64,000 bases of DNA from Paenibacillus sp. SZ31 (GCF_012912005.1 NZ_JABBEA010000004.1:248001-312000), one strand, 5' to 3'. Shown: positions 38,352 through 46,478, counted from the first letter of the stretch. The notes: generated by a model not told the origin, from the letters alone. A program made the numbers and translations.

Positions 38352-39347
38352 ATGCTTAAAAAATGGTTATGGGGTACAGCCCTGACCCTGGCACTTGCTG
38401 TCACAGGTGTCGTTGTATATTACGGATATTCGATTGTTCATTTTGCCAATAGCATCTCAACTGCTTCCGGGACTTCATCCGATTCTTCCTCTTCGGGCAC
38501 AGGCAGCGATTCAGACACTCCAACGACAACGATTCCCAGATGGGAAGGCCAGGAACGGGTAAACATACTATTGCTTGGTGGAGACTCCAGAGGTGATGAT
38601 GCAGGACGTTCAGACTCGGTCATGGTCGCTTCCATTGATCCGGTCACCAAGAAAGCCCACCTGTTCTCCGTACTGCGTGATACCTATGTCGCCATTCCCG
38701 GGCATGGCAAGAGCAGGCTCAATGCAGCCTTTTCCTACGGCGGTGCGGAGCTGACCAAACAAACCGTCAGTGATCTGCTCGGCATTCCCATTCAGCATTA
38801 TGTCTACACAGACTTCACAGGTTTCATGGCTCTCGTTGATGCGGTAGGCGGTATTGAGATTGATGTGGAGAAAGACATGTATTACACCAGTAAAGCGGAT
38901 AAACATATGTACGACATTGATTTGAAAAAAGGATTGCAACATATGGACGGCAAGACCGCCCTTCAATATGTTCGGTTCCGGCATGATGCCACCTCGGATT
39001 TTACGCGTACCGAACGGCAGCGGATCTTCATGACCGAGCTGGCCAAGAAGATGCAGAGCACCACGTCGCTCTTCAAAATCCCGGATATCCTGGAAGCCAT
39101 CGCTCCCTACATTGAGACGGATCTTAGTCCAACACAAATGTTAAAACTCGCATCACTAGGCTTCGATATCCATGTGAACGATATCGATCAGCAGCAGATT
39201 CCACCGAACAAGCTGCTCACCAATGAACTGGTCGGCTCAGCTCAGGTACTGGGTGTTGATGTAACCAAACTCCAGTCCTATATTCAGAAACTGTTTGAAG
39301 AAGATGTCACGTCCTCCGAGACTCCATCATCAGAAGAGCAGAACTAA
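38352..39347 (+). CDS. LytR-CpsA-Psr (LCP) wall polymer ligase
   Basis: A 331-residue membrane-anchored protein. One N-terminal membrane segment (residues 8-30) is followed by a Ser/Thr/Asp-rich spacer and the LCP domain at about 70-230. Landmarks are NILLLGGDSRGDDAGRSDSVM near 72-90, VLRDTYVAIPGHGKSRLNAAFSYGG near 108-130 and YVRFRHDATSDFTRTERQR near 208-225, which carry the Arg and Asp residues that bind the polyprenyl pyrophosphate. LCP enzymes attach teichoic acid or other glycopolymers to peptidoglycan outside the cell. GAAAGGTG precedes the ATG at 38352; a GTG three codons earlier lies within that site. Confidence 0.93.
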   Translation: MLKKWLWGTALTLALAVTGVVVYYGYSIVHFANSISTASGTSSDSSSSGTGSDSDTPTTTIPRWEGQERVNILLLGGDSRGDDAGRSDSVMVASIDPVTKKAHLFSVLRDTYVAIPGHGKSRLNAAFSYGGAELTKQTVSDLLGIPIQHYVYTDFTGFMALVDAVGGIEIDVEKDMYYTSKADKHMYDIDLKKGLQHMDGKTALQYVRFRHDATSDFTRTERQRIFMTELAKKMQSTTSLFKIPDILEAIAPYIETDLSPTQMLKLASLGFDIHVNDIDQQQIPPNKLLTNELVGSAQVLGVDVTKLQSYIQKLFEEDVTSSETPSSEEQN

Positions 39348-39371
39348 AACAAGCATGAATTATATCAACAG

Positions 39372-39398
39372 AAAAGACGGCCGAAGCCGTCTTTTTTT
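39372..39398 (+). terminator. Intrinsic terminator
   Basis: AAAGACGGC/GCCGTCTTT stem with a 4-base loop and seven T, downstream of the LCP gene. Confidence 0.92.
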
Positions 39399-39485
39399 GT
39401 ACCTATTTTCTCCATTTAATGCAGCCTTAATGTTTAACAGGTACCCTTATATGATGAACTCCGGTTCCTGGAGGGAGGATTACAT

Positions 39486-40739
39486 GTGAAAAAACCGCGC
39501 ATAGCGGAATGGACCGAGCTGCGGGGCATTGCCTTTCTGGCGATCGTCATGCAGCATAATATTGCTGAGTATATCTATCGTGCCGATATTGAGCAGCCGG
39601 ATTCCATTATGCTGACTATGATTTATCATCTGACCCGATTCGGTACGCCAACGTTTGTATTTCTATCAGGTGTAATGCTGTTTTACCATCACCGTAATAC
39701 CAAACCGGAATATCCTCGCTTCATTCGAAAGCGATTTGGCGATATCTATATGCCGTTTGTCGTATGGACACTCATCTACTGGCTTGCTGTCCGTATCTTT
39801 ACCCCCCAGTTCTGGCTTGCAGGCATACCGGACTTTCGCAGTCTTGTTCGTGAACTGTTTGTCCCGCAGACGGGATATCATCTCTGGTTTGTCATTATGG
39901 TGTTTCAGTTCTATATTCTGTTCCCCTTGTTCCTGGCGGGAGCGAAAGCCATTCAGAAGCGTATTCAGAACGCCTCACGTTTCAAGCCCATGCAAGTCAT
40001 TATGGCGCTAATTCTCTTTGCAGCAGCATTCTATGCTCTGCTTATGAAATGGTCTTACTATAATATGGGTGGCTGGACAGAATCACTTTCTGAGCCCTGG
40101 TCCGCGTTGCTACAATATCGATCCTATTCATGGATCATGTACTGGTTCTACTTTTTACTGGGTGCCGTGTGTGCCTGGTCAGTGGATAGCTGGAGGAGTT
40201 GGAGCACGAAGATATTGCCATGGACAATCTGTCTGTTTATAGGGATGTACATTTGGCTTGGATACGATGTGCTGCGTGGTTCCGGGGATGTTGTTAATTT
40301 GAATATCTCTACTTATTTGAAACCAACCACATTCCTCATCATTATGGCTCAGATGCTCATGTTGTATGGTTTCCTTGTACTGATGCAGGGCAAAGATACA
40401 CGGTTTCAGCGCCTGTTATCCTGGATTGGCCGCTATTCATTTGGCGGATATCTGGTTCATGCACTGGTGATCTACGCGATCGCTTACGTTACGAGACCGC
40501 TTCAACTCGGTGGATGGCATCTGCCTGTAACGTTACTCTCATTCCTTGTAACGGTTGGTATAGCCCTTGCGATCAGTTACACACTATCCAAACTTCCTGG
40601 CTCCCGCTTCACGGTAGGGTTGATGCGTAAACCACGTTTAAGCCCAAATTCATCTGCTGCTGCGGACAAAAGAAATTCAACTGAGCGAACTCCATCACCC
40701 GGCCACACTCGTAGTCCGGGAACGAGTGAGACATTATAA
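39486..40739 (+). CDS. Acyltransferase family 3 membrane protein
   Basis: A 417-residue integral membrane O-acyltransferase (OafA/YrhL group) with ten or so membrane segments. Family features are RIAEWTELRGIAFLAIVMQHN at the N-terminus with its conserved Arg and His, RFGTPTFVFLSGVMLFYHH near 55-70, FGDIYMPFVVWTLIYW near 85 and GGYLVHALVIY near 320. Members add acetyl or other acyl groups to surface polysaccharide or peptidoglycan. The start is a GTG with GGAGGGAGG upstream; the overlapping ATG leads directly into a stop. It follows an LCP ligase, which fits a wall-polymer role. The acceptor is unknown. Confidence 0.9.
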   Translation: MKKPRIAEWTELRGIAFLAIVMQHNIAEYIYRADIEQPDSIMLTMIYHLTRFGTPTFVFLSGVMLFYHHRNTKPEYPRFIRKRFGDIYMPFVVWTLIYWLAVRIFTPQFWLAGIPDFRSLVRELFVPQTGYHLWFVIMVFQFYILFPLFLAGAKAIQKRIQNASRFKPMQVIMALILFAAAFYALLMKWSYYNMGGWTESLSEPWSALLQYRSYSWIMYWFYFLLGAVCAWSVDSWRSWSTKILPWTICLFIGMYIWLGYDVLRGSGDVVNLNISTYLKPTTFLIIMAQMLMLYGFLVLMQGKDTRFQRLLSWIGRYSFGGYLVHALVIYAIAYVTRPLQLGGWHLPVTLLSFLVTVGIALAISYTLSKLPGSRFTVGLMRKPRLSPNSSAAADKRNSTERTPSPGHTRSPGTSETL

Positions 40740-40742
40740 ACC

Positions 40743-40777
40743 AAGAAGAGCGTCCCCGTTGTGGAGACGCTCTTCTT
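40743..40777. terminator. Bidirectional intrinsic terminator
   Basis: Perfect AAGAAGAGCGTC/GACGCTCTTCTT stem between convergent genes; the right edge touches the stop codon at 40777. Confidence 0.88.
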
Positions 40778-41514
40778 TATTTTACTTCGGTCGAAGTTGA
40801 TCTTCCGGGAACAGGCTCTTGGTGACCTGGGGCTGGATGCGCATTGCCCTTCTGATTCACAAACCTCTTCAGATCACCCGTCAATTGTTCCTTCAGCTTG
40901 TCCACCAGCTGTGTTTCGCTAATGCCTTTTGCCTGAGCAATCTCAGCCAGGGACTTCCCTTCCTGAAGCTGCTCGTGCAGTTGAGCGGGTGTGACTCCAA
41001 TAAAACGGGCGATTTCACCCTTATCTACCATGGAACGTTTGCCATGGTGGGCAAACTCACGCCGCAAATCACGAAGCGGGGTATTGATGACCTTTTTCAA
41101 TTTGGTATCCATGTCTGCCTTGGTAGCTGCTGCTTGTTCCTTGGTGAGACAACCTTCTTCTACGGCTTGATCCAGACGCTGCGCCAATGTAGGCTTCAAC
41201 TTCTGCAGTAACTGCTCCTCACTAAGTCCTTTACGCTCTTTGGCAATCTGGGACAACGTCTTGCCCAGCTCCATCTGTGCTTTCAGATCCCGAAGACCAA
41301 TCCCCAGCAGGTCTGCCGTTTCACCGATCATAAACAAACCATGTCCTGCCTGCATGCATGGTTTTGCTTGTTTAGCGGACGAAGAAGCTTTAGATGCATC
41401 GTTATGTTCCTCAATCCGAAGTGCTGGATCAGCGAATGCCACATGCCCAGTTCCTGCTGTTATGACTATAGCTGCCAATCCGGCTGCTATCCATGTTTTA
41501 CATTTCATGTTCAT
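40777..41514 (-). CDS. Secreted protein with two helical repeats, function unknown
   Basis: A 245-residue protein with a signal peptide ending near HVAFADP (residue 29). The mature part contains two copies of a helical unit: LGIGLRDLKAQMELGKTLSQIAKERKGLSEEQLLQKL at about 70-107 and IGVTPAQLHEQLQEGKSLAEIAQAKGISETQLVDKL at about 172-208, each followed by a basic amphipathic helix. Related units occur in uncharacterised secreted Bacillus and Paenibacillus proteins. A single pair of cysteines (CMQ and GCLTK) could form a disulphide. AGGCGG stands 6 bases before the ATG. I do not recognise a function. Confidence 0.75.
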   Translation of the reverse strand: MNMKCKTWIAAGLAAIVITAGTGHVAFADPALRIEEHNDASKASSSAKQAKPCMQAGHGLFMIGETADLLGIGLRDLKAQMELGKTLSQIAKERKGLSEEQLLQKLKPTLAQRLDQAVEEGCLTKEQAAATKADMDTKLKKVINTPLRDLRREFAHHGKRSMVDKGEIARFIGVTPAQLHEQLQEGKSLAEIAQAKGISETQLVDKLKEQLTGDLKRFVNQKGNAHPAPGHQEPVPGRSTSTEVK

Positions 41515-41682
41515 TTTTCTGCCGCCTTTCCGATGTCGAAATCCTATGCCTCCCTAGTTTGAGCCTAAAATCCACTTTTTTATGCCATAAAATACAAAAA
41601 GTCATCATTTTTCTCACAATTGATCACAAAAAATCCTATTTTTTTCAGTTTATTTCCGCTATACTGAGTGTAACTTCATGAT

Positions 41683-41721
41683 CTATATCAGTTGAACTAC
41701 ATATTATTTACACTGATATAG
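41683..41721 (+). promoter_or_regulatory. Inverted repeat upstream of the isoprenoid-synthase-like gene
   Basis: Arms CTATATCAGT (41683-41692) and ACTGATATAG (41712-41721) are perfect and 19 bp apart. AGTTGAAC-type sequence follows each arm, giving a 30-bp direct repeat of GTTGAAC as well. It ends 47 bp before the start codon. It may be an operator or leader hairpin. Confidence 0.5.
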
Positions 41722-41768
41722 TTGAACAGTCCTGGATTACCTTATCGCAGGAAGGACGATATGTAACG

Positions 41769-42716
41769 ATGCGAAGAGAATGGTTAGATCCGTTTAGATC
41801 CGATCTGGAGGTCGTGTTTGCTTCAGCGGAACAACTCGTACGGAAATATCCCGAACCCTTGTCAGGATATGCATTGGAACAACTGTATTCGGTTAATCCG
41901 CTGTTACGAGATTCAGGACACAGTTACATCGGGTACATCATTCCACTCTGGATGCAACACTCAGACAAACTACCCCAAGAAAAAGCACACCAATTAAGTA
42001 CAGCCTGCCTCATTCACATGTTATATTTTCTGAATCAGGATGACGTGATGGATGAACAACCTGAGGATGCCACATGGAAATTATCCGTGGGTAATTTATA
42101 TTACATGGATGCACTTCAATCTTACTCGGAATTATTCGATCCTTCCTCCACATTCTGGATCTATTTCAGACAATATGTAGTGGATTGGGCCGTAAGTGTT
42201 ACAGGTGAACATTCCATTGATTACTTTCAAAATAATCCCTTGTTGATTGCGCAAAAGGCTGCTCCTCTGCTCATTGGAGCTACGGGTGCACTGCTTCTGC
42301 AAAAACAGTCCGACCGGATAATCCCGGTGTGTTCTGGCATCAATATCACACTCATGACACTCCAGATGACCGATGACTTCACAGACACGCAACAAGATGC
42401 TGTGCATGGAAACTACAACAGCTACCTCTCCCACATATCCGAAGCACTGAATCACAACTATCCCGCTCATCCTCTTAGCGAACGTATACATGACAATGTA
42501 TACAATACACAACTCATGAACTCTTACGTAGACATTGCTTATCAATATAATCGTATATTAACATCATCTAACTCAGGTATATCGCATCTTGAGACGTTTA
42601 ATTCCTATCTATGCAGTACTTTAGTACAAGCTGTTCAGGACATTACACAACGGAAGAAACGGCTCCTCCAAGGCGGGTTTCATCACTGGATCAGCGAGCA
42701 ACAGTTGGAATCCTGA
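41769..42716 (+). CDS. Class I isoprenoid-synthase-like protein, candidate peptide prenyltransferase
   Basis: A 315-residue, largely helical cytoplasmic protein. Two aspartate-rich motifs define the class I isoprenoid synthase fold: DDVMD at residues 91-95 (in YFLNQDDVMDE) and DDFTD at 202-206 (in LQMTDDFTDTQQD), the second followed by NYNSYLSH. These are the sites where prenyl diphosphate and magnesium bind. It is too divergent from ordinary polyprenyl synthases to be one: the usual Arg after the first motif is absent. It resembles ComQ-type enzymes in size and motif spacing. The very next gene encodes an NHLP-leader peptide with a C-terminal Trp, so I infer it prenylates that peptide. The start ATG has AGGAAGGACG ahead. 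Fold confidence is good; the activity is inference. Confidence 0.72.
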   Translation: MRREWLDPFRSDLEVVFASAEQLVRKYPEPLSGYALEQLYSVNPLLRDSGHSYIGYIIPLWMQHSDKLPQEKAHQLSTACLIHMLYFLNQDDVMDEQPEDATWKLSVGNLYYMDALQSYSELFDPSSTFWIYFRQYVVDWAVSVTGEHSIDYFQNNPLLIAQKAAPLLIGATGALLLQKQSDRIIPVCSGINITLMTLQMTDDFTDTQQDAVHGNYNSYLSHISEALNHNYPAHPLSERIHDNVYNTQLMNSYVDIAYQYNRILTSSNSGISHLETFNSYLCSTLVQAVQDITQRKKRLLQGGFHHWISEQQLES

Positions 42717-42770
42717 GCACAAGGATGAAGCTGATTCAGTTTAATTTTAAATATGAAGGGAATGTTGACG

Positions 42771-43013
42771 ATGATGGTATCAGAGAAAACGTTGCATGAG
42801 GATATTATTGAAAAGGCTTGGAGTGACGAGCACTTCAGACAACAATTGCACTCCAATCCGAAGCAGGCGCTTCGTGAAGCGTTCGGCATCGTAATTCCGG
42901 AGCACATTCAGGTACGTACCGTTGAGGAGCAGCAGAATGACTATGTTCTTGTCATACCTCCCAACCCTTCCAAAGTAAATTATGATGTGAATTGTGGACC
43001 TTGGAGAAGTTAA
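42771..43013 (+). CDS. NHLP-leader RiPP-type precursor peptide with C-terminal Trp
   Basis: An 80-residue peptide. Residues 1-64 match the nitrile-hydratase-like leader (NHLP) pattern: DIIEKAWSDEHFRQQLHSNP, KQALREAFGIVIPEHIQV and DYVLVIPP. The remaining tail, NPSKVNYDVNCGPWRS, would be the core, with Cys75 and Trp78 as candidate modified residues. Normal NHLP precursors end the leader with a VAGG-type site before a longer core; here it stops at PP. The Trp at third from the end is the position prenylated in several ComX pheromones. AGGGA lies 9 bases before tandem ATG codons; a frame starting at 42753 lacks a site. It follows the isoprenoid-synthase-like gene by 54 bp. No protease or exporter gene is adjacent. 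Confidence 0.75.
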   Translation: MMVSEKTLHEDIIEKAWSDEHFRQQLHSNPKQALREAFGIVIPEHIQVRTVEEQQNDYVLVIPPNPSKVNYDVNCGPWRS

Positions 43014-43053
43014 ATCGGGTGAGCTAGTCTTGTAATGTAAGAAATCAGGGGTC

Positions 43054-43132
43054 GGAACAAAAAAAGCGGTTGTATCCTTCTGTGAGTCCGTCATTCGACG
43101 AACTCGGTGAAAGATACAACCGCTTCTGTTCC
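43054..43132. terminator. Bidirectional terminator overlapping the histidine kinase 3' end
   Basis: Perfect 13-bp arms AAGCGGTTGTATC (43064-43076) and GATACAACCGCTT (43113-43125), extended by GGAACA/TGTTCC. The right arm is coding sequence of the kinase, so the terminator is built into the gene end. Confidence 0.75.
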
Positions 43133-44989
43133 TACCCCTTTGGTGCTTGTAAAGCTAATCTGTCCTTGCATCGCTTCAACAATGCGAAAAGTCACCATCA
43201 TGCCGAGGCCTGTGCCTTTAATTTTGTTGGAGAAATAAGGCTCGCCCAACCGGGAGAGTGCTTCCTCGTCCATTCCTTCTCCGTTATCCCTGACATGCAC
43301 CTTAATCATTCCATCCTGCTTATACGCCCAGATATCAATCTGGCCTTGTCCCTGCAGAGCTTCAATACTGTTCTTGATGATATTGATAAAAGCTTGCTTG
43401 AACTTCGAGGAATTGCCCCGAATATATAGATCTGGCGGAATGTCGGTGGTGATTTTGCCACCTTCGAGATTAGCCATCGGTACAAGAATACCTTCGATAT
43501 GATTGAATTCATCCGAGATATTGAGCGAGATAATGTGGTCAAACTCAGGTTTGGCAAAGGTAAGAAAGTCCGTGATGATGCCGGAAGCCCGATCAAGTTC
43601 TTCCAGCGCAATTCGAACATACCCCTTATTTTTGTTGTCTTCCTGTTCTGTCATGAGCTGCAGGAACCCTCTTGTCACCTGAAGCGGATTACGTACTTCA
43701 TGGGCAACGGAAGCAGCCAGTTCGCTAATAATCTCCATTTTTTCAGATCGCTGCAACTCATTGTTGAACAACTCCAGTTCTTTGGAGTACTCTAGCACTT
43801 TGGTATGTTTTTCAGCAAAACGACTTCCGAGAATGGCAATCAACGAGATCACAAATGCAACCATCGACCATTTCCACCATAACAGATGATATGAACCACT
43901 CCGCTGATAGTACCACAACAATTCAGCCACACTGATCAAGGCAAATGTACCGAATCCTGTCGCAAGCAGCATCGCTTCCCGGTTTCGTTGTAGCGCTTTG
44001 GCGATGGTACCAACCAACAGAATTGTCAGCAGGATGACAAGCACCATGCCCACCACACGCTGTACGAGCAGATTGTAGAGGAACTCCCATTGTCCGCCTG
44101 AAGTAACATAGATAAATAGAGAGAACACAGCAACAACTGAATATATGAATTGTATTTTTCGTAGTTTGGTGAAGATTCCATGCAGACCTGGCCCGATAAT
44201 CTGTTCAAAGAAATAACAGAGCGCTGGCATACCCAATAGCATCGCCAGATCAAAGACTACGGAATACAGGTCACCATATACCTGGTAGAACGTATATAAA
44301 AATTGCGAGTACGTGATGATCATCGTGCCGATGGAGCCCATCACGATGCATAGCGAGATCCACAATCCCTTGTGGAATTTGCCCAGAAAGAACGTACAAC
44401 TCAGCATCGTAATCGCTGTGAAGACAAAAGTCGCGCCCAAGATGACATCAATAAGCCCGTTATGGATATATTTCTCCTGTAAAGCGGCATACGGTCCAAC
44501 TTGAACGGTACCTTGTATGCCCAAACGGCCTTTCTCATTTTGCGACCATACATAGAGCGTGTCACCTGAATTCTCATTGGATAAGGGCAGCAACACAGCA
44601 TTATTATCATAATTGTAATGGTAGTTCTCGTAGACCTTGCGGTCCTCCAGATAGATCACAATATGATTGCCTTTAATGTTCTCGAATCGAATGGCTGAAC
44701 TTTCCTCAGTCAATTCAGGGATGGTCAGGCGAGTCCATAAGGAGCTCGATCGATCTGTACTGCTATACTCTAACTTATCGACACCCTGCTTTTCCCATAT
44801 CTCGTCTGCTCCCTTAACTTCACTGATGAACCCCTGATCGTCAACGTTCCCCCATTTTACTTCCCATCCTGCAATGGATACAGGCTGTTGAACCTCTCCT
44901 GTAGTTGCAAAGACTATCCCATGCGGCATACCTAGAATAATCAATACACTCATCCATAAGATGACGATAGCTTTGGGCACATTTTTCAT
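43091..44989 (-). CDS. 7TMR-DISM membrane sensor histidine kinase
   Basis: A 632-residue sensor kinase. A signal sequence is followed by an extracytoplasmic jelly-roll domain (about 30-190: LWTRLTIPEL, GNHIVIYLEDRKVYEN, LYVWSQNEKGRLGIQG), then seven membrane segments (about 190-400), the 7TMR-DISM layout that senses ligands, often carbohydrates. The cytoplasmic part has a HisKA domain with phospho-His in SVAHEVRNPLQVTRGF near 430, an N box FINIIKNSIEAL near 540, G1 VRDNGEGMDEE near 575 and G2 KGTGLGMMV near 600, as in KinB- or sporulation-type kinases. No response regulator is adjacent. It converges on the peptide precursor gene. A GAGGTG site precedes the ATG. Confidence 0.9.
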   Translation of the reverse strand: MKNVPKAIVILWMSVLIILGMPHGIVFATTGEVQQPVSIAGWEVKWGNVDDQGFISEVKGADEIWEKQGVDKLEYSSTDRSSSLWTRLTIPELTEESSAIRFENIKGNHIVIYLEDRKVYENYHYNYDNNAVLLPLSNENSGDTLYVWSQNEKGRLGIQGTVQVGPYAALQEKYIHNGLIDVILGATFVFTAITMLSCTFFLGKFHKGLWISLCIVMGSIGTMIITYSQFLYTFYQVYGDLYSVVFDLAMLLGMPALCYFFEQIIGPGLHGIFTKLRKIQFIYSVVAVFSLFIYVTSGGQWEFLYNLLVQRVVGMVLVILLTILLVGTIAKALQRNREAMLLATGFGTFALISVAELLWYYQRSGSYHLLWWKWSMVAFVISLIAILGSRFAEKHTKVLEYSKELELFNNELQRSEKMEIISELAASVAHEVRNPLQVTRGFLQLMTEQEDNKNKGYVRIALEELDRASGIITDFLTFAKPEFDHIISLNISDEFNHIEGILVPMANLEGGKITTDIPPDLYIRGNSSKFKQAFINIIKNSIEALQGQGQIDIWAYKQDGMIKVHVRDNGEGMDEEALSRLGEPYFSNKIKGTGLGMMVTFRIVEAMQGQISFTSTKGVGTEAVVSFTEFVE

Positions 44990-45141
44990 TCACAGCACCT
45001 CAAAGTTCTAATTTTCCCTATCTTAGATTCTCTCATCTATCATTCGCCACCGTTTGTCACGTCACCTTCTTGAGATAAAATGAAATTCACATTTAAGTCG
45101 ATTTATAGTTTTATTTCCATTTTATTGTTAAAATCATTCAA

Positions 45142-45423
45142 TCAATCACGCAGATCTTCGAACTGATTCTCTATCATTTCACGTTCCTTCTGTTCAACTT
45201 GACTGCGGAATTCAAGCCACTGCTCTGTTTCTTCATCATCATAGATGGTCCATATATCAGAAAAAAGGAAATCCCGCAGCTGGACAACTTGCCCGGACCA
45301 TATACCGCCTACCCAAAACAACCCATCCGGACGACGGATGACGGTACGGGAGAACCCGGGTGTGGACGCCTTTTGCCCGATACGGATGCGTGTGATCATA
45401 TTGCCCAGTGTGAACCAGTCCAC
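45142..45423 (-). CDS. Conserved hypothetical small protein
   Basis: A 93-residue protein without recognised family. The first half is basic (LGNMITRIRIGQKASTPGF) and the middle aromatic (RRPDGLFWVGGIWSGQVVQLRDFLF); the end is a charged helix (EFRSQVEQKEREMIENQFEDL). The frame could begin 41 codons upstream, but AAGGGAGGG lies 7 bases before the GTG at 45421-45423, which I use. No signal peptide or membrane segment. It is divergent from the small-protein genes starting at 45569. Confidence 0.65.
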   Translation of the reverse strand: MDWFTLGNMITRIRIGQKASTPGFSRTVIRRPDGLFWVGGIWSGQVVQLRDFLFSDIWTIYDDEETEQWLEFRSQVEQKEREMIENQFEDLRD

Positions 45424-45568
45424 TTGAAATCCCTCCCTTACATATTCATACTTCATCATAACATAGGCAAAAGAGGAAAAGCTGTAAAAACGGTAGCTGC
45501 GATTCAATCCGTTGCTTCGGGTGTAATGGTTTCTCAAAGCAAACACACACCCTAAGGAGATGATTCCA

Positions 45569-45730
45569 ATGAATGAGCCACATCGTACGGTTGAGGTGGA
45601 ACATAAGGATGTTCAGCATAAATCAGATTCAAGTATGGTCGCTTCCACATTTATTAAATATGCCGCGTACATCATTATCTTTTTTGGATTCTTATACTTC
45701 TTGGTCAAGTATGTATTCCCCAAATTCTAA
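45569..45730 (+). CDS. Small single-pass membrane protein
   Basis: A 53-residue protein too short to stand out among open frames. A hydrophilic start (MNEPHRTVEVEHKD) is followed by one membrane helix (residues 29-50, KYAAYIIIFFGFLYFLVKY) and a basic end. AAGGAG stands 10 bases before the ATG, which supports that it is real. It begins a run of three small genes on the same strand. No function is recognised. Confidence 0.7.
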   Translation: MNEPHRTVEVEHKDVQHKSDSSMVASTFIKYAAYIIIFFGFLYFLVKYVFPKF

Positions 45731-45851
45731 GGCATTCATATCGTAGCAAACACCCGGGGATAATAACCTGTGCAAGATTACAACGTTAGCGCTTTGGGTA
45801 ACTACGGGGTAAGAAGCTTTTGAGAAACCGAGATGAAAGGAAGTGCTACTC

Positions 45852-46223
45852 ATGTCTGACAAACCGATCAGTAACGAAGAGAGCGACCGCTATTATGACC
45901 GTTATCAGAGGTCCCGCGATATTCCACCAGAGACGGAAGTTCCAGAAGGCGATATGGATACCTTTGATGAAGTTTCGGGTAGACGAATTGTAACGGAAGA
46001 TTCGGATCTGGCACCCGTAGCCGCAACCGCTGTGGACGAGCCGGAATTGGATTCACGTTTGGCTGAGACACCGCTGGAATCTGTACCGGATGCAGATCTT
46101 CTGCAACCCAACAGTCCGGTTGATCCTGCTGCACCCGATCCGGATGCATTGCATGGTACCGATCTGCTCAATGGCGCTGGTGCGGATGCCAAGCCGGAGA
46201 ACGACATTCCACCGCGACGCTAA
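45852..46223 (+). CDS. Acidic, disordered hypothetical protein
   Basis: A 123-residue protein rich in Asp, Glu, Pro and Ala, with few hydrophobic clusters, so likely disordered (DIPPETEVPEGDMDTFDEVSG, LLQPNSPVDPAAPDPDALHG). It ends in a basic PPRR. The ATG at 45852 follows AAGGAAG. It is 39 bp ahead of another small acidic protein gene and probably in the same operon. No domain is recognised. Confidence 0.65.
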   Translation: MSDKPISNEESDRYYDRYQRSRDIPPETEVPEGDMDTFDEVSGRRIVTEDSDLAPVAATAVDEPELDSRLAETPLESVPDADLLQPNSPVDPAAPDPDALHGTDLLNGAGADAKPENDIPPRR

Positions 46224-46262
46224 CGGCTGTGATGACATCCTGAACGAGGAGGTGCATACACG

Positions 46263-46463
46263 ATGAAGGAAGATCATCAAAAGCATGTACATGAACCGGA
46301 TAATCTCGTGACCGAACGGGATATTGATCCAGACTTTGGACTCTTCACTGAGGACTCCTTCCCCGAAGCACTTGAGGATGAGGATCAACGCGATGCGGTT
46401 GAGCATGCCATTCCTAAAGAGAAGGCTTCCCGTAAGCCCTCTTCGGACAACCAATCAATATAG
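46263..46463 (+). CDS. Small acidic hypothetical protein
   Basis: A 66-residue, highly charged protein (MKEDHQKHVHEPDNLVTERD, FTEDSFPEALEDEDQRDAVE) ending in a Lys/Ser-rich tail. GAGGAGGTG precedes the ATG with good spacing. It is last in the run of three small genes and is followed by a strong terminator. No family is recognised. Confidence 0.65.
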   Translation: MKEDHQKHVHEPDNLVTERDIDPDFGLFTEDSFPEALEDEDQRDAVEHAIPKEKASRKPSSDNQSI

Positions 46464-46478
46464 ATCCGTATAGACCTA

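Noticed and set aside
41769..42716. The isoprenoid-synthase-like protein as a normal polyprenyl diphosphate synthase
   Set aside because: The first Asp motif is not followed by the usual Arg pair and the surrounding conserved Gly/Lys residues are missing, although the fold is probably the same.
43091..44989. The kinase as a true ComP homologue
   Set aside because: Its HisKA-type phosphoacceptor motif and 7TMR-DISM sensor differ from ComP, and no ComA-like regulator follows.
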